A stretch of DNA of 50,864 bases, taken from contig NZ_SRYM01000027.1 in assembly GCF_004793765.1 (NCBI RefSeq), positions 1 through 50,864 of the forward strand. The letters are read 5' to 3'. The notes beneath the pieces were generated by a model. It searched no databases, had not been told where the DNA came from, and saw only the letters and a list, made by a program, of their open reading frames with translations. The position numbers and the translations under genes are program-made. The number at the start of each line of letters is the position of its first letter. Position 1 is the stretch's first letter. Below, one piece after another: positions 34,386 through 43,639 of this stretch. The stretch comes from Parabacteroides distasonis (GTDB taxonomy: Bacteria; Bacteroidota; Bacteroidia; Bacteroidales; Tannerellaceae).

Positions 34386-35477
34386 CTATTTCGTTAACTT
34401 ATAAGCCTCTATCACGCACTCCAAAGCGCAGGCGTTTGCTGCCGAGCTTTCCTTGTGGAAAGGGCCGTACCAATAACAACCGAAGCTTTTGGATGTGGGG
34501 TCATAATCTTTCGTGATGATGGATTCTGCGTTTTTCAAGATGAAATCTTTATAAGCCTGATTCTTTGTCACTTCATACAAGAAGGCTAAATGACGGATGA
34601 AGATACCCTTAAATTGGACCCCGTCGTTGCTATCATCGATCTCGGGCTTCATTTCACGGAGAATACCCTCATTGGTTACCAATCGCTTGGTAATGGTAGC
34701 GTTGGCGATCTTTTCCGCTAGCTCCAAGTAAGATTTATCGTTGGTTTGGAGATACATCTCGGCTAAGACGGCGATAGCTACGCCTTGGTTATACGTGTAG
34801 TGGGCGTTGCGGTTGGGGGTACAATCGTCTTTCGTGCCATCCTCGATTTGGTAGATGTCCGTATTGATCATGCCGGTTCGCATATACCAATCCACGTTCT
34901 TCTTGAACCAGTCGAGGTACGCCGGATTTTGGGTCGCTTTATATAATCGGATAGCTGTCAGGGAGAACAGGTTGTTCGCTATGGAGTTTTTGTAATGTAA
35001 AGGGTTCTTTTTCCAGAAGATGCCACCTCCGCAAGCGTCGCTCCAGCCGGTCGTCATATCATCGAATATGATCTCGGCCATATCTAGGTACTTTTTCTCT
35101 CCGGTCAGTTTGGAGGCCTCGATCCATGCCAATGCCCACCAACCCTCGTCATCGTAATAATCGTTGATGAAGTTGTCGCAATAACGGGGAGTGCCGATTG
35201 AGTCTACACCTACTTGGTAATGACGGGCTTTCTCGAATACATCCTCTATGACAGATGGGATGGCCAGATCTTTGGTTACGGCACCGTAGCGAATGGTGGC
35301 GGTTAATACGTTCGCCGAGTTCCACCAGCCAGCTGTTTCCCAAATACCGGTCGTGTCGTTTCTCCAGCTTAGGGAGGTTTGTACGCTTTCTCGCATCTTT
35401 CCCTCAAAAGGGGAAGGTTTGCTACAGGATAGCATGAAAAATACAAGCAATACGCTTGTCAGGAAATGTTTGTACAT
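34386..35477 (-). CDS. GH76-family glycosidase lipoprotein (alpha-1,6-mannanase-like)
   Basis: The 363-residue product is a lipoprotein (lipobox FMLSC). It has the alpha/alpha-barrel GH76 pattern: GWWNSANVLTATIRYG, the catalytic tandem aspartates Asp109-Asp110 in DYYDDEGWWALAWIEAS, CGGGIFWKKNPLHYKN, AHYTYNQGVAIAVLAEMYL and FKGIFIRHLAFLYEV. GH76 enzymes cleave internal alpha-1,6-mannosidic bonds, as in yeast mannan. Its length is typical. It is transcribed alone, toward the sulfatases, with 134 bp to the divergent phosphodiesterase gene. Confidence 0.88.
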   Translation of the reverse strand: MYKHFLTSVLLVFFMLSCSKPSPFEGKMRESVQTSLSWRNDTTGIWETAGWWNSANVLTATIRYGAVTKDLAIPSVIEDVFEKARHYQVGVDSIGTPRYCDNFINDYYDDEGWWALAWIEASKLTGEKKYLDMAEIIFDDMTTGWSDACGGGIFWKKNPLHYKNSIANNLFSLTAIRLYKATQNPAYLDWFKKNVDWYMRTGMINTDIYQIEDGTKDDCTPNRNAHYTYNQGVAIAVLAEMYLQTNDKSYLELAEKIANATITKRLVTNEGILREMKPEIDDSNDGVQFKGIFIRHLAFLYEVTKNQAYKDFILKNAESIITKDYDPTSKSFGCYWYGPFHKESSAANACALECVIEAYKLTK

Positions 35478-35527
35478 ACGTATTTATTAAAATAAGATTA
35501 GATTAAGCCACAAAGATAAATGATCTT

Positions 35528-35557
35528 TTTGAAGTTTATTTAAACTTTGTACCTTTG
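35528..35557 (+). promoter_or_regulatory. Promoter of the phosphodiesterase gene
   Basis: TTTG (35528-35531), an 18-bp spacer and TACCTTTG (35550-35557) fit the Bacteroidales -33/-7 pattern, 54 bp before the ATG at 35612. Confidence 0.6.
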
Positions 35558-35611
35558 TCTGACGGAATCTAAGATACTTCAATATTAATCATAAAAGAAA
35601 AACACGGTAAG

Positions 35612-36547
35612 ATGAAAAAACAAATCTTATTTATTTGTTGTGCGGTGATCGCATACTGCCTGAGCGCCTGTAATACGGCACCTCAGCAAGTGCCTTTGAA
35701 AGAGAAGAATCTGCCAAAGCATGTAATCTTGATTGGTTTCGACGGCTTGAGCGCCCATTGCTTGAATAGTGGGGCGGATATGCCTACTTTCCGTAAGATG
35801 ATGGCGGAAGGTGCCTCCACATTAGAGAATCGTTCGATCCTGCCTTCGTCGAGTGCTTGTAATTGGGCTTCCATGTTTATGGGAGCGGGGCCAGAGTTGC
35901 ACGGATATACGGAGTGGGGATCTCGTACGCCAGAGCTTCCTTCCCGTGTCGTGAATAGCGACAACCGTTTCCCGAATATCTTCGGCATGTACCGGGATAA
36001 GGCTCCCGAGGCCGAGATCGGCTATATCTATGAGTGGGAAGGCATGAATTATCTGGTGGATACCTTGGCCATGAGCTTCCGTAAGCATGCCCCGATGTCG
36101 GCTGAGAACCCGAACGGATGTACCCCGGTAGCCGTTCAGTATATCAAGGAGAAGAAGCCGAACCTTTGTGCGATCATATACGATCAGCCGGATGGTACCG
36201 GACATGGCAAGGGATGGAGTTCCCCTGAATATTTTGCGATGGTGAATCATTTGGACAGTTGCTTGACGCAAGTGATGGACGCTGTTCGTGAGGCGGGTAT
36301 CATGGATGATACGGTGGTTATACTGACGGCCGACCACGGCGGTATCGAGACCGGTCACGGTGGCAAGACGATGAACGAGATGCAAACCCCGATCGTTTTC
36401 TATGGAAAGAACGTAAAGAAAGGCTTCAAGATCCCGGAGAGTACGATGGTATATGATATCGCTGGTACGATCGCTTATTTATTGGATGTGCGGCAGCCGC
36501 AAGTGTGGATCGCACGTCCGATCATGTCTGCGTTTGATAATAATTAA
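35612..36547 (+). CDS. Alkaline-phosphatase-superfamily phosphodiesterase lipoprotein
   Basis: The 311-residue product is a lipoprotein (lipobox CLSAC). It has the type I phosphodiesterase/nucleotide pyrophosphatase fold: HVILIGFDGLSAHCLN with the first metal Asp, SSSACNWASMFMGAGPELHG around the nucleophile region, YDQPDGTGHGKGWSSPEYF and LTADHGGIETGHGG with the remaining metal ligands. Such enzymes hydrolyse phosphodiesters or phosphomonoesters outside the cytoplasm. It is 11 bp upstream of the endonuclease/exonuclease/phosphatase gene, so the pair probably cooperates on a phosphorylated substrate such as a phosphoglycan or nucleotide sugar. Substrate not determinable. Confidence 0.85.
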   Translation: MKKQILFICCAVIAYCLSACNTAPQQVPLKEKNLPKHVILIGFDGLSAHCLNSGADMPTFRKMMAEGASTLENRSILPSSSACNWASMFMGAGPELHGYTEWGSRTPELPSRVVNSDNRFPNIFGMYRDKAPEAEIGYIYEWEGMNYLVDTLAMSFRKHAPMSAENPNGCTPVAVQYIKEKKPNLCAIIYDQPDGTGHGKGWSSPEYFAMVNHLDSCLTQVMDAVREAGIMDDTVVILTADHGGIETGHGGKTMNEMQTPIVFYGKNVKKGFKIPESTMVYDIAGTIAYLLDVRQPQVWIARPIMSAFDNN

Positions 36548-36558
36548 AAATATGGATC

Positions 36559-37479
36559 ATGAGGAAGATACTTTATTCTTTTATTTTAATCTTTTGTGCG
36601 TTGTTTGCGTTACAGGCGGAGACAATGGTGGTTGCTACATATAATTTGCGTAACGCTAACGGCAGCGATTCCACGAATGGTAACGGTTGGGGACAACGCT
36701 ATCCCTACATCGCCCAGCTCGTACAGTTTCACGGGTTCGATATCTTTGGTACCCAAGAGGGCAAATATCCACAATTGCAGGACTTGAGGCAAGCCATGCC
36801 TGGATACGATTATATCGGCGTGGGACGTGACGATGGTAAGCAGGCGGGAGAGTATTCGGCTATCTTTTACCGCACGGACAAGTTCGAGATTTTGGAGCAT
36901 GGCGATTTTTGGTTATCCGAGATCACCAACCGCCCGAATAAAGGCTGGGATGCCGTTCTTCCCCGTATCTGTACGTGGGGTGAGTTCCGTGATAAGCAAA
37001 CCGGTTTCACTTTCTTGTTTTTCAACCTTCATATGGACCATATAGGCGTACAGGCACGTACTGAGAGCGCCAAGCTGATCTTGAAGAAGATCAAGGAGTT
37101 TCCCAAGAAACTTCCCGCTATCCTTACTGGTGATTTCAACGTGGACCAAACAAGTGAGTCCTATGAGTTTTTAGATGGTTCCGGTATCATGCGTGATTCT
37201 TATGAGATCGCTGATTTCCGCTATGCCCCAAATGGTACCTTCAACGGTTTCCATCCGGACCGGAAGACCGAGAGCCGCATTGATCACCTTTTTCTTACGA
37301 AAGAATTTGAGGTGAAGAAGTATGGAATTTTAACGGATACCTATCGCTCCGAGGTGAAAGAAAGCATTCAGAAGGAGCAAAACGGTAATTTCCCGAAAGA
37401 GGTATCATTGAGCAAATATGAGGCCCGTACCCCTTCTGACCACTTTCCCGTAATGATCGTTGTGGAAGTCAAAGACTGA
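36559..37479 (+). CDS. Secreted endonuclease/exonuclease/phosphatase-family hydrolase
   Basis: The 306-residue product has a signal peptide (MRKILYSFILIFCALFALQA). It has every landmark of the EEP fold: VVATYNLRNANGSD with the catalytic Asn, FGTQEGKYPQ with the metal Glu, FFNLHMDHIG, AILTGDFNVDQTS with the Asp-Asn pair, ESRIDHLFLT and TPSDHFPVMIV with the catalytic His. Members cleave phosphodiesters in DNA, lipids or inositol phosphates. A secreted member beside a phosphodiesterase and within a glycan region more likely attacks phosphate esters on polysaccharide or lipid than DNA, but this is inference. Confidence 0.88.
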   Translation: MRKILYSFILIFCALFALQAETMVVATYNLRNANGSDSTNGNGWGQRYPYIAQLVQFHGFDIFGTQEGKYPQLQDLRQAMPGYDYIGVGRDDGKQAGEYSAIFYRTDKFEILEHGDFWLSEITNRPNKGWDAVLPRICTWGEFRDKQTGFTFLFFNLHMDHIGVQARTESAKLILKKIKEFPKKLPAILTGDFNVDQTSESYEFLDGSGIMRDSYEIADFRYAPNGTFNGFHPDRKTESRIDHLFLTKEFEVKKYGILTDTYRSEVKESIQKEQNGNFPKEVSLSKYEARTPSDHFPVMIVVEVKD

Positions 37480-37521
37480 GGTTTTAGAAAAATTGGTTAT
37501 TATTAACCCCGTAATCTTTAT

Positions 37522-37583
37522 CAAATTTGTTTAGATCTTGTTATATAATCAGAATATTGACTAAAACGATCTAAACAAATTTG
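37522..37583. promoter_or_regulatory. Perfect 16-bp inverted repeat at the carboxyltransferase start
   Basis: CAAATTTGTTTAGATC (37522-37537) and GATCTAAACAAATTTG (37568-37583) are perfect reverse complements with a 30-nt loop. The right arm ends 2 bp before the ATG and covers the whole ribosome-binding region. In RNA it would hide the start; in DNA it could be a split operator. Confidence 0.7.
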
Positions 37584-37585
37584 GT

Positions 37586-39163
37586 ATGATACGTAAATTA
37601 TTGATTCGTGATTTGACTCTTTGCGATGGTCAGCAATCGGCATTCGCTACAAGAATGTCTCAAGTGCAGATAGACCGTGTGCTTCCTTACTACAAAGATG
37701 CGGGCTTTTACGCCATGGAAGTATGGGGCGGGGCGGTTCCCGATTCCGTGATGCGTTATTTGGGTGAGAATCCGTGGGACCGTTTAGAGATCATCAAAGA
37801 GAAAATAGGTAATACCTCAAAGCTATCCGCTCTTTCCCGTGGGCGTAATTTATTCGGTTATAATCCTTATCCCGACAAGATTATAGAAGGCTTTTGCCGG
37901 AACTCTATTCGTTCTGGTATTGATATCATGCGTATTTTCGATGCTTTGAACGATGTGGATAATGTAAAATCCACGATCCGTTATGTGAAGAAATTCGGGG
38001 GGAAGGCCGATTGTGCCATCTGTTATACGATAGATCCTCACCATTCTCCGGTAGAACGTATAAAAGCCGCCTTGCATGGACGGCCCTTGCATAAGCCTGT
38101 TTTTACGAATGAGTATTTCTTAAACAAGGCCCTTCAACTGGAGTCGCTGGGCGCTGATATGATCACCCTGAAGGATATGAGTGGTTTGATACCTCCGGCT
38201 CGTACGGCGGAATTGGTGCGATTGTTCAAGAAGAACTTGAAAGTACCAGTGGATTTCCATACGCATTGTACGCCCGGCTACGAATTGGCGTCGGTTGTAT
38301 CTGCCATTATCAATGGGGTGGATATCGTTGATACGAATATATGGAACTTCGCCGGAGGACCGGCCGCTCCCGCCGTGGAGCTGGTCTATATCTTCTGCAA
38401 GAAATTAGGTATAGAGCTGGATCTTGATATGGATGCGATTGCTAAGATCAACAAGGAATTATTGACGATCCGCAAGGAACTTTCTGTGTTCGATACCGCT
38501 AAGAAATTCCCGAGGCCTTTTAATCCTGTAGAGAATAGTTTCCCCGCTGAGATCGACCGCTTCTTCAACGATGCCATCGAGGCCGCTCGGAAAGATAAGG
38601 AGGACGATTTGCTGCTTTATTGCCATGCGATCGAGGAGTATTTTGATTTCCCTGAGCCGAATGAGTTGGTGAAAAAAGCGCAGATCCCGGGAGGTATGTA
38701 TACGAATATGGTTGCCCAGTTGAGGCAATTGGGGCAGATCGACTTGTTGGAGAAGGCGATGTCGCTCATTCCGCAAGTAAGGATGGATGCCGGCTTGCCT
38801 CTGTTGGTGACGCCTACGAGCCAGATTATCGGGGCGCAAGCGGTTTCCTGTGCGTTGGATGAGCTGAAAGGTCGCCCTATGTATAGTAATCCTTCCAATC
38901 AGTTTATCGCCTTGGTAAAAGGAGAGTATGGCAAGACACCGATTCCGGTAGATTCTGCGTTTCGGTTGAAAATCGCCGGCGTACAAAATGAGGTGCCTTA
39001 CGACGGTTCCCATTATGTGATGCAAGAGAATCCGGTATTGGAGGATTTGGAGGTACTATTGGCTGAGAATGAGAAAGAAATACTGTTGCTGGAGTTATTC
39101 CCGACGGTAGCCCGTACATTTTTAACTAAATGGAAAGAACAAAAAGCGAGATCGAATGTTTGA
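37586..39163 (+). CDS. Carboxyltransferase-domain protein (oxaloacetate decarboxylase alpha / pyruvate carboxylase type) without biotin domain
   Basis: The 525-residue product has the HMGL-like TIM barrel: LIRDLTLCDGQQSAFATRM with the metal Asp (family usually has Arg where Cys stands here), YAMEVWGGAVPD, DMITLKDMSGLIPP with the carbamylated Lys, and VDFHTHCTPGYE with two metal His. The conserved carboxylase domain follows (QIPGGMYTNMVAQLRQLG, VTPTSQIIGAQAV). The protein ends without the C-terminal biotinyl domain and its MKM motif, so a separate biotin carrier would be required. It could serve oxaloacetate decarboxylation or pyruvate carboxylation. A bidirectional terminator follows. Confidence 0.82.
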   Translation: MIRKLLIRDLTLCDGQQSAFATRMSQVQIDRVLPYYKDAGFYAMEVWGGAVPDSVMRYLGENPWDRLEIIKEKIGNTSKLSALSRGRNLFGYNPYPDKIIEGFCRNSIRSGIDIMRIFDALNDVDNVKSTIRYVKKFGGKADCAICYTIDPHHSPVERIKAALHGRPLHKPVFTNEYFLNKALQLESLGADMITLKDMSGLIPPARTAELVRLFKKNLKVPVDFHTHCTPGYELASVVSAIINGVDIVDTNIWNFAGGPAAPAVELVYIFCKKLGIELDLDMDAIAKINKELLTIRKELSVFDTAKKFPRPFNPVENSFPAEIDRFFNDAIEAARKDKEDDLLLYCHAIEEYFDFPEPNELVKKAQIPGGMYTNMVAQLRQLGQIDLLEKAMSLIPQVRMDAGLPLLVTPTSQIIGAQAVSCALDELKGRPMYSNPSNQFIALVKGEYGKTPIPVDSAFRLKIAGVQNEVPYDGSHYVMQENPVLEDLEVLLAENEKEILLLELFPTVARTFLTKWKEQKARSNV

Positions 39164-39234
39164 TAGTAGAAAGTCTTCAAATTTGGCATCCGTCATCTAT
39201 TATATGTACGTTGCCGTTTAAACGGTGATACGAA

Positions 39235-39278
39235 AAGGCTCTCCGAATGGTAAACGAACCATGGGAGAGCCTTCTTTT
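39235..39278. terminator. Terminator, probably bidirectional
   Basis: AAGGCTCTCC (39235-39244) pairs with GGAGAGCCTT (39264-39273), with an inner ATGG/CCAT pair (39247-39250, 39259-39262). It is followed by CTTTTATT on the + side and TTTT on the - side. It separates the convergent carboxyltransferase and rpiB genes. Confidence 0.8.
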
Positions 39279-39304
39279 ATTATAAAGTGACTTTTTTGCG
39301 GACT

Positions 39305-39736
39305 TTACAAAGGGATCTTGTCTATACGCCGTTGGTGGCGACCACCCTCAAAAGGTGTATCTAAGAATATTTCAACGATTTTCTTAGCCTCTTCTTGACT
39401 GATAAAACGACCGGGCATTGATAACACGTTTGCGTCGTTATGCTCACGTGCCAGCTTAGCGATATCCTCTTGCCAGCATAAGGCAGAACGGATACCCCGA
39501 TGCTTATTCAAGGTCATACTAATGCCATTTCCCGTACCGCAGACAGCTATTCCCGGATAAACCTCGCCGGCTTCTACGGCCTTGCCCATCAGATGGGCGA
39601 AATCCGGATAATCGCAACTGTCAGAGGAATAAGTCCCAAAATCTTTGTAAGATAATCCCCGTGCGTCGAGGATTGTCTTTATATATTCTTTCAACTCAAA
39701 ACCAGCGTGATCGCTACACAAACCTACTATACCCAT
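39305..39736 (-). CDS. rpiB: Ribose-5-phosphate isomerase B
   Basis: The 143-residue product converts ribose 5-phosphate and ribulose 5-phosphate in the non-oxidative pentose phosphate pathway. It has the RpiB/LacAB pattern: GLCSDHAGFELKEYI at the N terminus, DFGTYSSDSCDYPDFA, the active-site cysteine and anion hole AVCGTGNGISMTLNKH, and REHNDANVLSMPGRFI. The gene begins 2 bp after the transketolase stop on the same strand, so tkt and rpiB are one operon with linked roles in sugar-phosphate recycling. Confidence 0.93.
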   Translation of the reverse strand: MGIVGLCSDHAGFELKEYIKTILDARGLSYKDFGTYSSDSCDYPDFAHLMGKAVEAGEVYPGIAVCGTGNGISMTLNKHRGIRSALCWQEDIAKLAREHNDANVLSMPGRFISQEEAKKIVEIFLDTPFEGGRHQRRIDKIPL

Positions 39737-39738
39737 CT

Positions 39739-41769
39739 TTATGCCAATAATTCTTTTACTTGGTTATAAACATTCTTGGCCGTGAAGCCTAATTTCTCAT
39801 CAAGTACCTTGTAAGGAGCGGAGAAACCGAAGGACTCAAGTCCCCATACCTTACCGTTAGGACCTACCAACCCTTCCAGATTAACCGGAAGACCAGCGGT
39901 TAAGCCGAAAATCCTGCTTTCTGTGGGAAGGATAGATTCTTGGTACTCTTTGCTTTGTGAACGGAATAGACCTTCGGAAGGAACGGAAACGATACGAACC
40001 TTTATGCCATCGGCACGAAGTAGGGCGGCACCCTCGACCAAAGTCGATACCTCGGAACCGGAAGCCAAAAGAATTACATCCGCATTAGCGTCTTCATTGA
40101 CGATATAGGCACCCTTCTCCGCTTGCAAAGCCTCTTGATAACGGTTTTCCTTGGCGGGAAGATCTGTGATATTCTGACGGGAAAGAATCAATGCTGTAGG
40201 AGTGTAAACGTTCTCCATCGCTAGTTTCCATGCGACTGTTGTCTCCACAACGTCTGCCGGACGAAGTACCAACATGGAGCTATGCCCCTTATGATTCTTT
40301 AATTTCTCTAATAAACGAACTTGAGCTTCTTGCTCTACCGGCTCGTGCGTAGGTCCGTCTTCTCCAACACGGAAAGCGTCGTGTGTCCAGATGAACTTAA
40401 CGGGCTGCTCCATCAATGCGGCCATACGTAACGCAGGCTTCATATAATCGGAGAATACGAAGAATGTACCGCAAGCGGCGATCACGCCACCATGTAAAGA
40501 CATACCGATACAGATACAAGCCATAGAAAGCTCGGCTACACCCGCTTGGAAGAAAGCTCCGCTAAAGTCGCCTTTCACGAAAGCATGGGTCTTTTTCAAG
40601 AAACCGTCTGTTTTATCGGAATTGGAAAGGTCGGCGGAAGCGACGATCATGTTTTCTACATGGGTAGCAAGCACTCCTAATACGGTAGCGGAAGCGGCAC
40701 GAGTCGCTTGATTCGCTTTCTGCTCGATAGCGGCCCAGTCGATTTGAGGAGCCTTTCCGGAGAACCATTGCTCCATTTTAGCCGCTAAGTCCGGGTGAGC
40801 TTTCGCCCATACGTCTTTAATGGCGTAACGCTCAGCGATGATTACTTCCAGTTCTTTCGCACGTTTGGCATATAATTCTGCTACTTCAGGGAAGATCGTG
40901 AACGGATGTTCCGGGTCACCACCTAGGTTCTTGATCGTATCTGCGATGGAAGCTCCTGCCGCAGATAAAGGTTGCCCGTGAGTAGATACCTTATTCTCGT
41001 AACAGCTGTTATCAGCGCCGACAGCACCTTTACCCATAATGGTGTTACCGATGATCAAAGTCGGTTTGGAGATCTCGGCTTTAGCCTCTTTCAAAGCCTT
41101 ACGGATCTCGTTTACGTCGTTACCGTTTATTTGAATGACTTTCCAGCCCCAAGCCTCGTATTTCATGGCTACGTTCTCTGCGTCAACGTCTTCTACCTTG
41201 GTAGATAGCTGTACGTTGTTTGCGTCGTAGAACATGATCAGGTTGTCCAGTCCTAAAGTTCCGGCGATACGTCCGGCACCTTGTGAGATTTCCTCTTGGA
41301 TACCTCCATCGGAAATATATGCGTAAATAGTCTGGTTCATTACTTCCTCACCCAGACGTGCTTTCAAGAATTTAGCCGCGATAGCCGCACCTACCGCATA
41401 AGTATGTCCTTGTCCTAGCGGGCCGGACGTGTTTTCGATACCACGCATAACGTCTACCTCTGGATGTCCCGGAGTAACGCTTCCCCATTGGCGGAACTGT
41501 TGAAGTTCATCCAATGTGAATTTGCCGCTTAAAGCCAGTACGGAATAAAGCATCGGAGACATATGTCCCGGGTCAAGGAAGAAACGATCGCGTCCTTCCC
41601 ATTTGGGATTCTTGGGATCGTATATTAAGAACTCTGAGAACAGTACGTTAACAAAGTCTGCACCACCCATAGCGCCACCCGGGTGTCCGGAGTTCGCTTT
41701 CTCCACCATTGACGCAGCCAGTATACGGATGTTATCAGCTGCTTTGTTCATTACTTGAATATCGTTCAT
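39739..41769 (-). CDS. tkt: Transketolase
   Basis: The 676-residue thiamine-diphosphate enzyme moves two-carbon units between sugar phosphates. Motifs: ASMVEKANSGHPGGAMGGAD at the start, LDPGHMSPMLYSVL, the diphosphate/Mg site YAYISDGGIQEEISQGAGR to DANNVQLST, and in the pyrimidine domain GVAELSMACICIGMSLHGG and THDAFRVGEDGPTHEPVEQ. I chose the ATG at 41769 (MNDIQVMNKAADN). The frame to 41811 would include the promoter box. A TATCTTTG box on this strand lies 29 bp upstream. The mobile element begins immediately beyond this promoter. Confidence 0.95.
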   Translation of the reverse strand: MNDIQVMNKAADNIRILAASMVEKANSGHPGGAMGGADFVNVLFSEFLIYDPKNPKWEGRDRFFLDPGHMSPMLYSVLALSGKFTLDELQQFRQWGSVTPGHPEVDVMRGIENTSGPLGQGHTYAVGAAIAAKFLKARLGEEVMNQTIYAYISDGGIQEEISQGAGRIAGTLGLDNLIMFYDANNVQLSTKVEDVDAENVAMKYEAWGWKVIQINGNDVNEIRKALKEAKAEISKPTLIIGNTIMGKGAVGADNSCYENKVSTHGQPLSAAGASIADTIKNLGGDPEHPFTIFPEVAELYAKRAKELEVIIAERYAIKDVWAKAHPDLAAKMEQWFSGKAPQIDWAAIEQKANQATRAASATVLGVLATHVENMIVASADLSNSDKTDGFLKKTHAFVKGDFSGAFFQAGVAELSMACICIGMSLHGGVIAACGTFFVFSDYMKPALRMAALMEQPVKFIWTHDAFRVGEDGPTHEPVEQEAQVRLLEKLKNHKGHSSMLVLRPADVVETTVAWKLAMENVYTPTALILSRQNITDLPAKENRYQEALQAEKGAYIVNEDANADVILLASGSEVSTLVEGAALLRADGIKVRIVSVPSEGLFRSQSKEYQESILPTESRIFGLTAGLPVNLEGLVGPNGKVWGLESFGFSAPYKVLDEKLGFTAKNVYNQVKELLA

Positions 41770-41796
41770 TTTATCAGATGAATTATTTATTTGACC

Positions 41797-41806
41797 GCAA
41801 AGATAC
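41797..41806 (-). promoter_or_regulatory. tkt -7 box and possible CTnDOT-type attachment core
   Basis: On the - strand the sequence reads GTATCTTTGC. The inner TATCTTTG is a consensus -7 box for tkt. The full 10 bp also fits GTANNTTTGC, the known crossover core of CTnDOT-family elements. An IntDOT-like integrase gene starts 350 bp away, making this a plausible element boundary. Other promoters in the window (e.g. rpe) match the same 10-mer, so this is weak alone. Confidence 0.4.
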
Positions 41807-41811
41807 AACAA

Positions 41812-42157
41812 AGAAGCGAAAGTGAGTGCGAAATGGGGAAAGAATGTTGTCTGTTAGCGATTTAACAGTATTTGCCAAGATGTTACAATACCATCAAATG
41901 CCAATGAAAAGCCAAGAAATGACAAAGTTTCGTTACTATACCATTACTTTGATTCTTGATTTCAATGGAGTATATTGGTTGCTGTAACTGATTGAATAGC
42001 AATGTTTGTTAAGCGATTGCAGTTGCAAATATAGGAAAATTTCTCATATCTTCGTTCCTGTTTCGCTTCGGCTGATTCTTTTGCACCGATACGCTGTGTT
42101 TTGCCTATCGTCACTCAACTCTACAAGTAATAATTTCGCAAACAAAAAAGTAGAGTT
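41812..42157. other. 346-bp gap before the integrase
   Basis: No coding sequence is seen. It is AT-rich in its first half and probably holds the element end and arm-type integrase sites. GCAAATATAG at 42025-42034 is a near match (one base off) to the att-like core. Confidence 0.4.
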
Positions 42158-43198
42158 ATGAGCAGAAGCACTTTCAGAGTATTATTCTATCTCAAACGCA
42201 ATGCCCCGAAAAAGAACGGGCTTGTGCCTGTGATGTGCCGCATCACCGTAAACGGCAAGATTTCCCAATTCAGTTGCAAACTGGATGTAGAGGAAAAGTT
42301 ATGGAATGTCAGTCTCGGCAGAATGTCGGGAAGAAGCATTGTTGCACAAGAAACCAACCGAATGTTGGATAAAATCAGAATAGGCATCAACAAGGCTTAT
42401 CAAGAAATTATGGATAGGGATGGTTATGTGTCTGCAGAGAAGGTCAGAAATGCTTTCTTGGGTATGGGACAAAACCATAAAACCCTGCTTGCTGTATTTC
42501 GACAGCACAATGAAGATTACGCCAGACAAGTGGGCAAGATGAAAAGCCAACGCAGTTATTGGAAGTATTGCACCGTTTACGACCATTTGGAAGAATTCAT
42601 CAAGCATCGCTACAAGGTAAGCGATATTGCCTTGCGTGAGCTGTCCCCGGCATTCATCACCGACTTCGAGTTGTTCCTCCGTACTGAGAAGAATCATTGC
42701 ACCAATACCGTATGGTCGTATATGATGCCGTTCCGCAGTATTATATATACAGCCATCAACAACGGTTGGTTACAACGCGACCCGTTTTATGCTTATCGTA
42801 TTACAAAGGAAGAAACCAAAAAAGGATTCTTAACCAAAGAAGAAATCACGATGCTTATCAACGGAACATTCAAGAAGAAAAGTTACGAACTGATTAGAGA
42901 CCTTTTCATTTTCTGTTGTTTCAGCGGATTGAGTTGGAGGGATATGTATAATCTCACAACCGACAATTTACAAACATCATTCGATGGGCATTTATGGATT
43001 AAGACCAATCGACAAAAGACGGGAACGGAAACCAATATCCGATTGCTCGACACTGCCAAACATATCATCGAGAAGTATCAAAGTCTGGCGGAAGGCAATA
43101 AATTGTTGCCTGTACCCTGTTATGCCAATTGCCGACATGGGATAAAGGCTGTGGCTAAACTATGCGGAATTCAAAAGAACGTCTGTTGGCACTCGTAG
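42158..43198 (+). pseudogene. IntDOT-like tyrosine integrase, C-terminally truncated
   Basis: The 346-codon frame starts like Bacteroides ICE integrases (STFRVLFYLKRNAPKKNGLV, then MCRITVNGKISQFSCKLDVE). It has the SAM-like core-binding domain (YWKYCTVYDHLEEFIKHRYK) and the start of the catalytic domain (FLTKEEI, IFCCFSGLSWRDMYNL, IKTNRQKTGTETNIRLL). It stops at CWHS followed by TAG, inside the expected HxxR box. The box II Arg and the nucleophilic Tyr, normally about 60 residues further on, are missing, and no frame downstream restores them. It is therefore predicted to be catalytically dead. Relatives are about 400 residues. Confidence 0.82.
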
Positions 43199-43567
43199 AG
43201 ACACTATGATATGTCTTTTCGTTTGAAAATGAATGGCTTGCAGAAACTTATTTCTTGACAGGTAACGATTTAGAAACGAGCGAAGTTCTGTATTCTGTTT
43301 TGTTCTGCATTACATCAAAAGAACGCCATCTTGAACGCAAAAGTACAAATTTTATTTGGGAATCCAGATAGTTGGAGAAAGAAATTGCTCATAATCGGAA
43401 AAATTCCATAGCACAGATCTGTCTCCGTGTATATTCGCAGAACTTCTTCGGGGTTTGTTTGCCGTTTTGACGAGTAGGCGCTATATTTTTTCATCCTTTT
43501 ATGGACTTATTTCTTTTTGGATGATACACTTCTTCTTCTTACGTTCTTATTTCCCAAATATTTTAGG

Positions 43568-43575
43568 TACTTTTG
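43568..43575 (+). promoter_or_regulatory. -7 box upstream of the structured RNA and three-gene module
   Basis: TACTTTTG fits TAnnTTTG and is 65 nt upstream of the structured element. Transcription from here would include the structure and the DUF1848 operon. The surrounding GTACTTTTGC also fits the CTnDOT-type att core, so it could instead be an integration scar. Confidence 0.4.
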
Positions 43576-43639
43576 CAATTGGATTTGGGTGACCATTTCC
43601 AATAGATTCGAAATAATAGGAGCGTTATGCTACTCTTGT

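Noticed and set aside
43217-43372. Open stretch of about 52 codons after the integrase
   Set aside because: It begins after a stop without a start codon, shows no recognisable domain, and is probably decayed element DNA.
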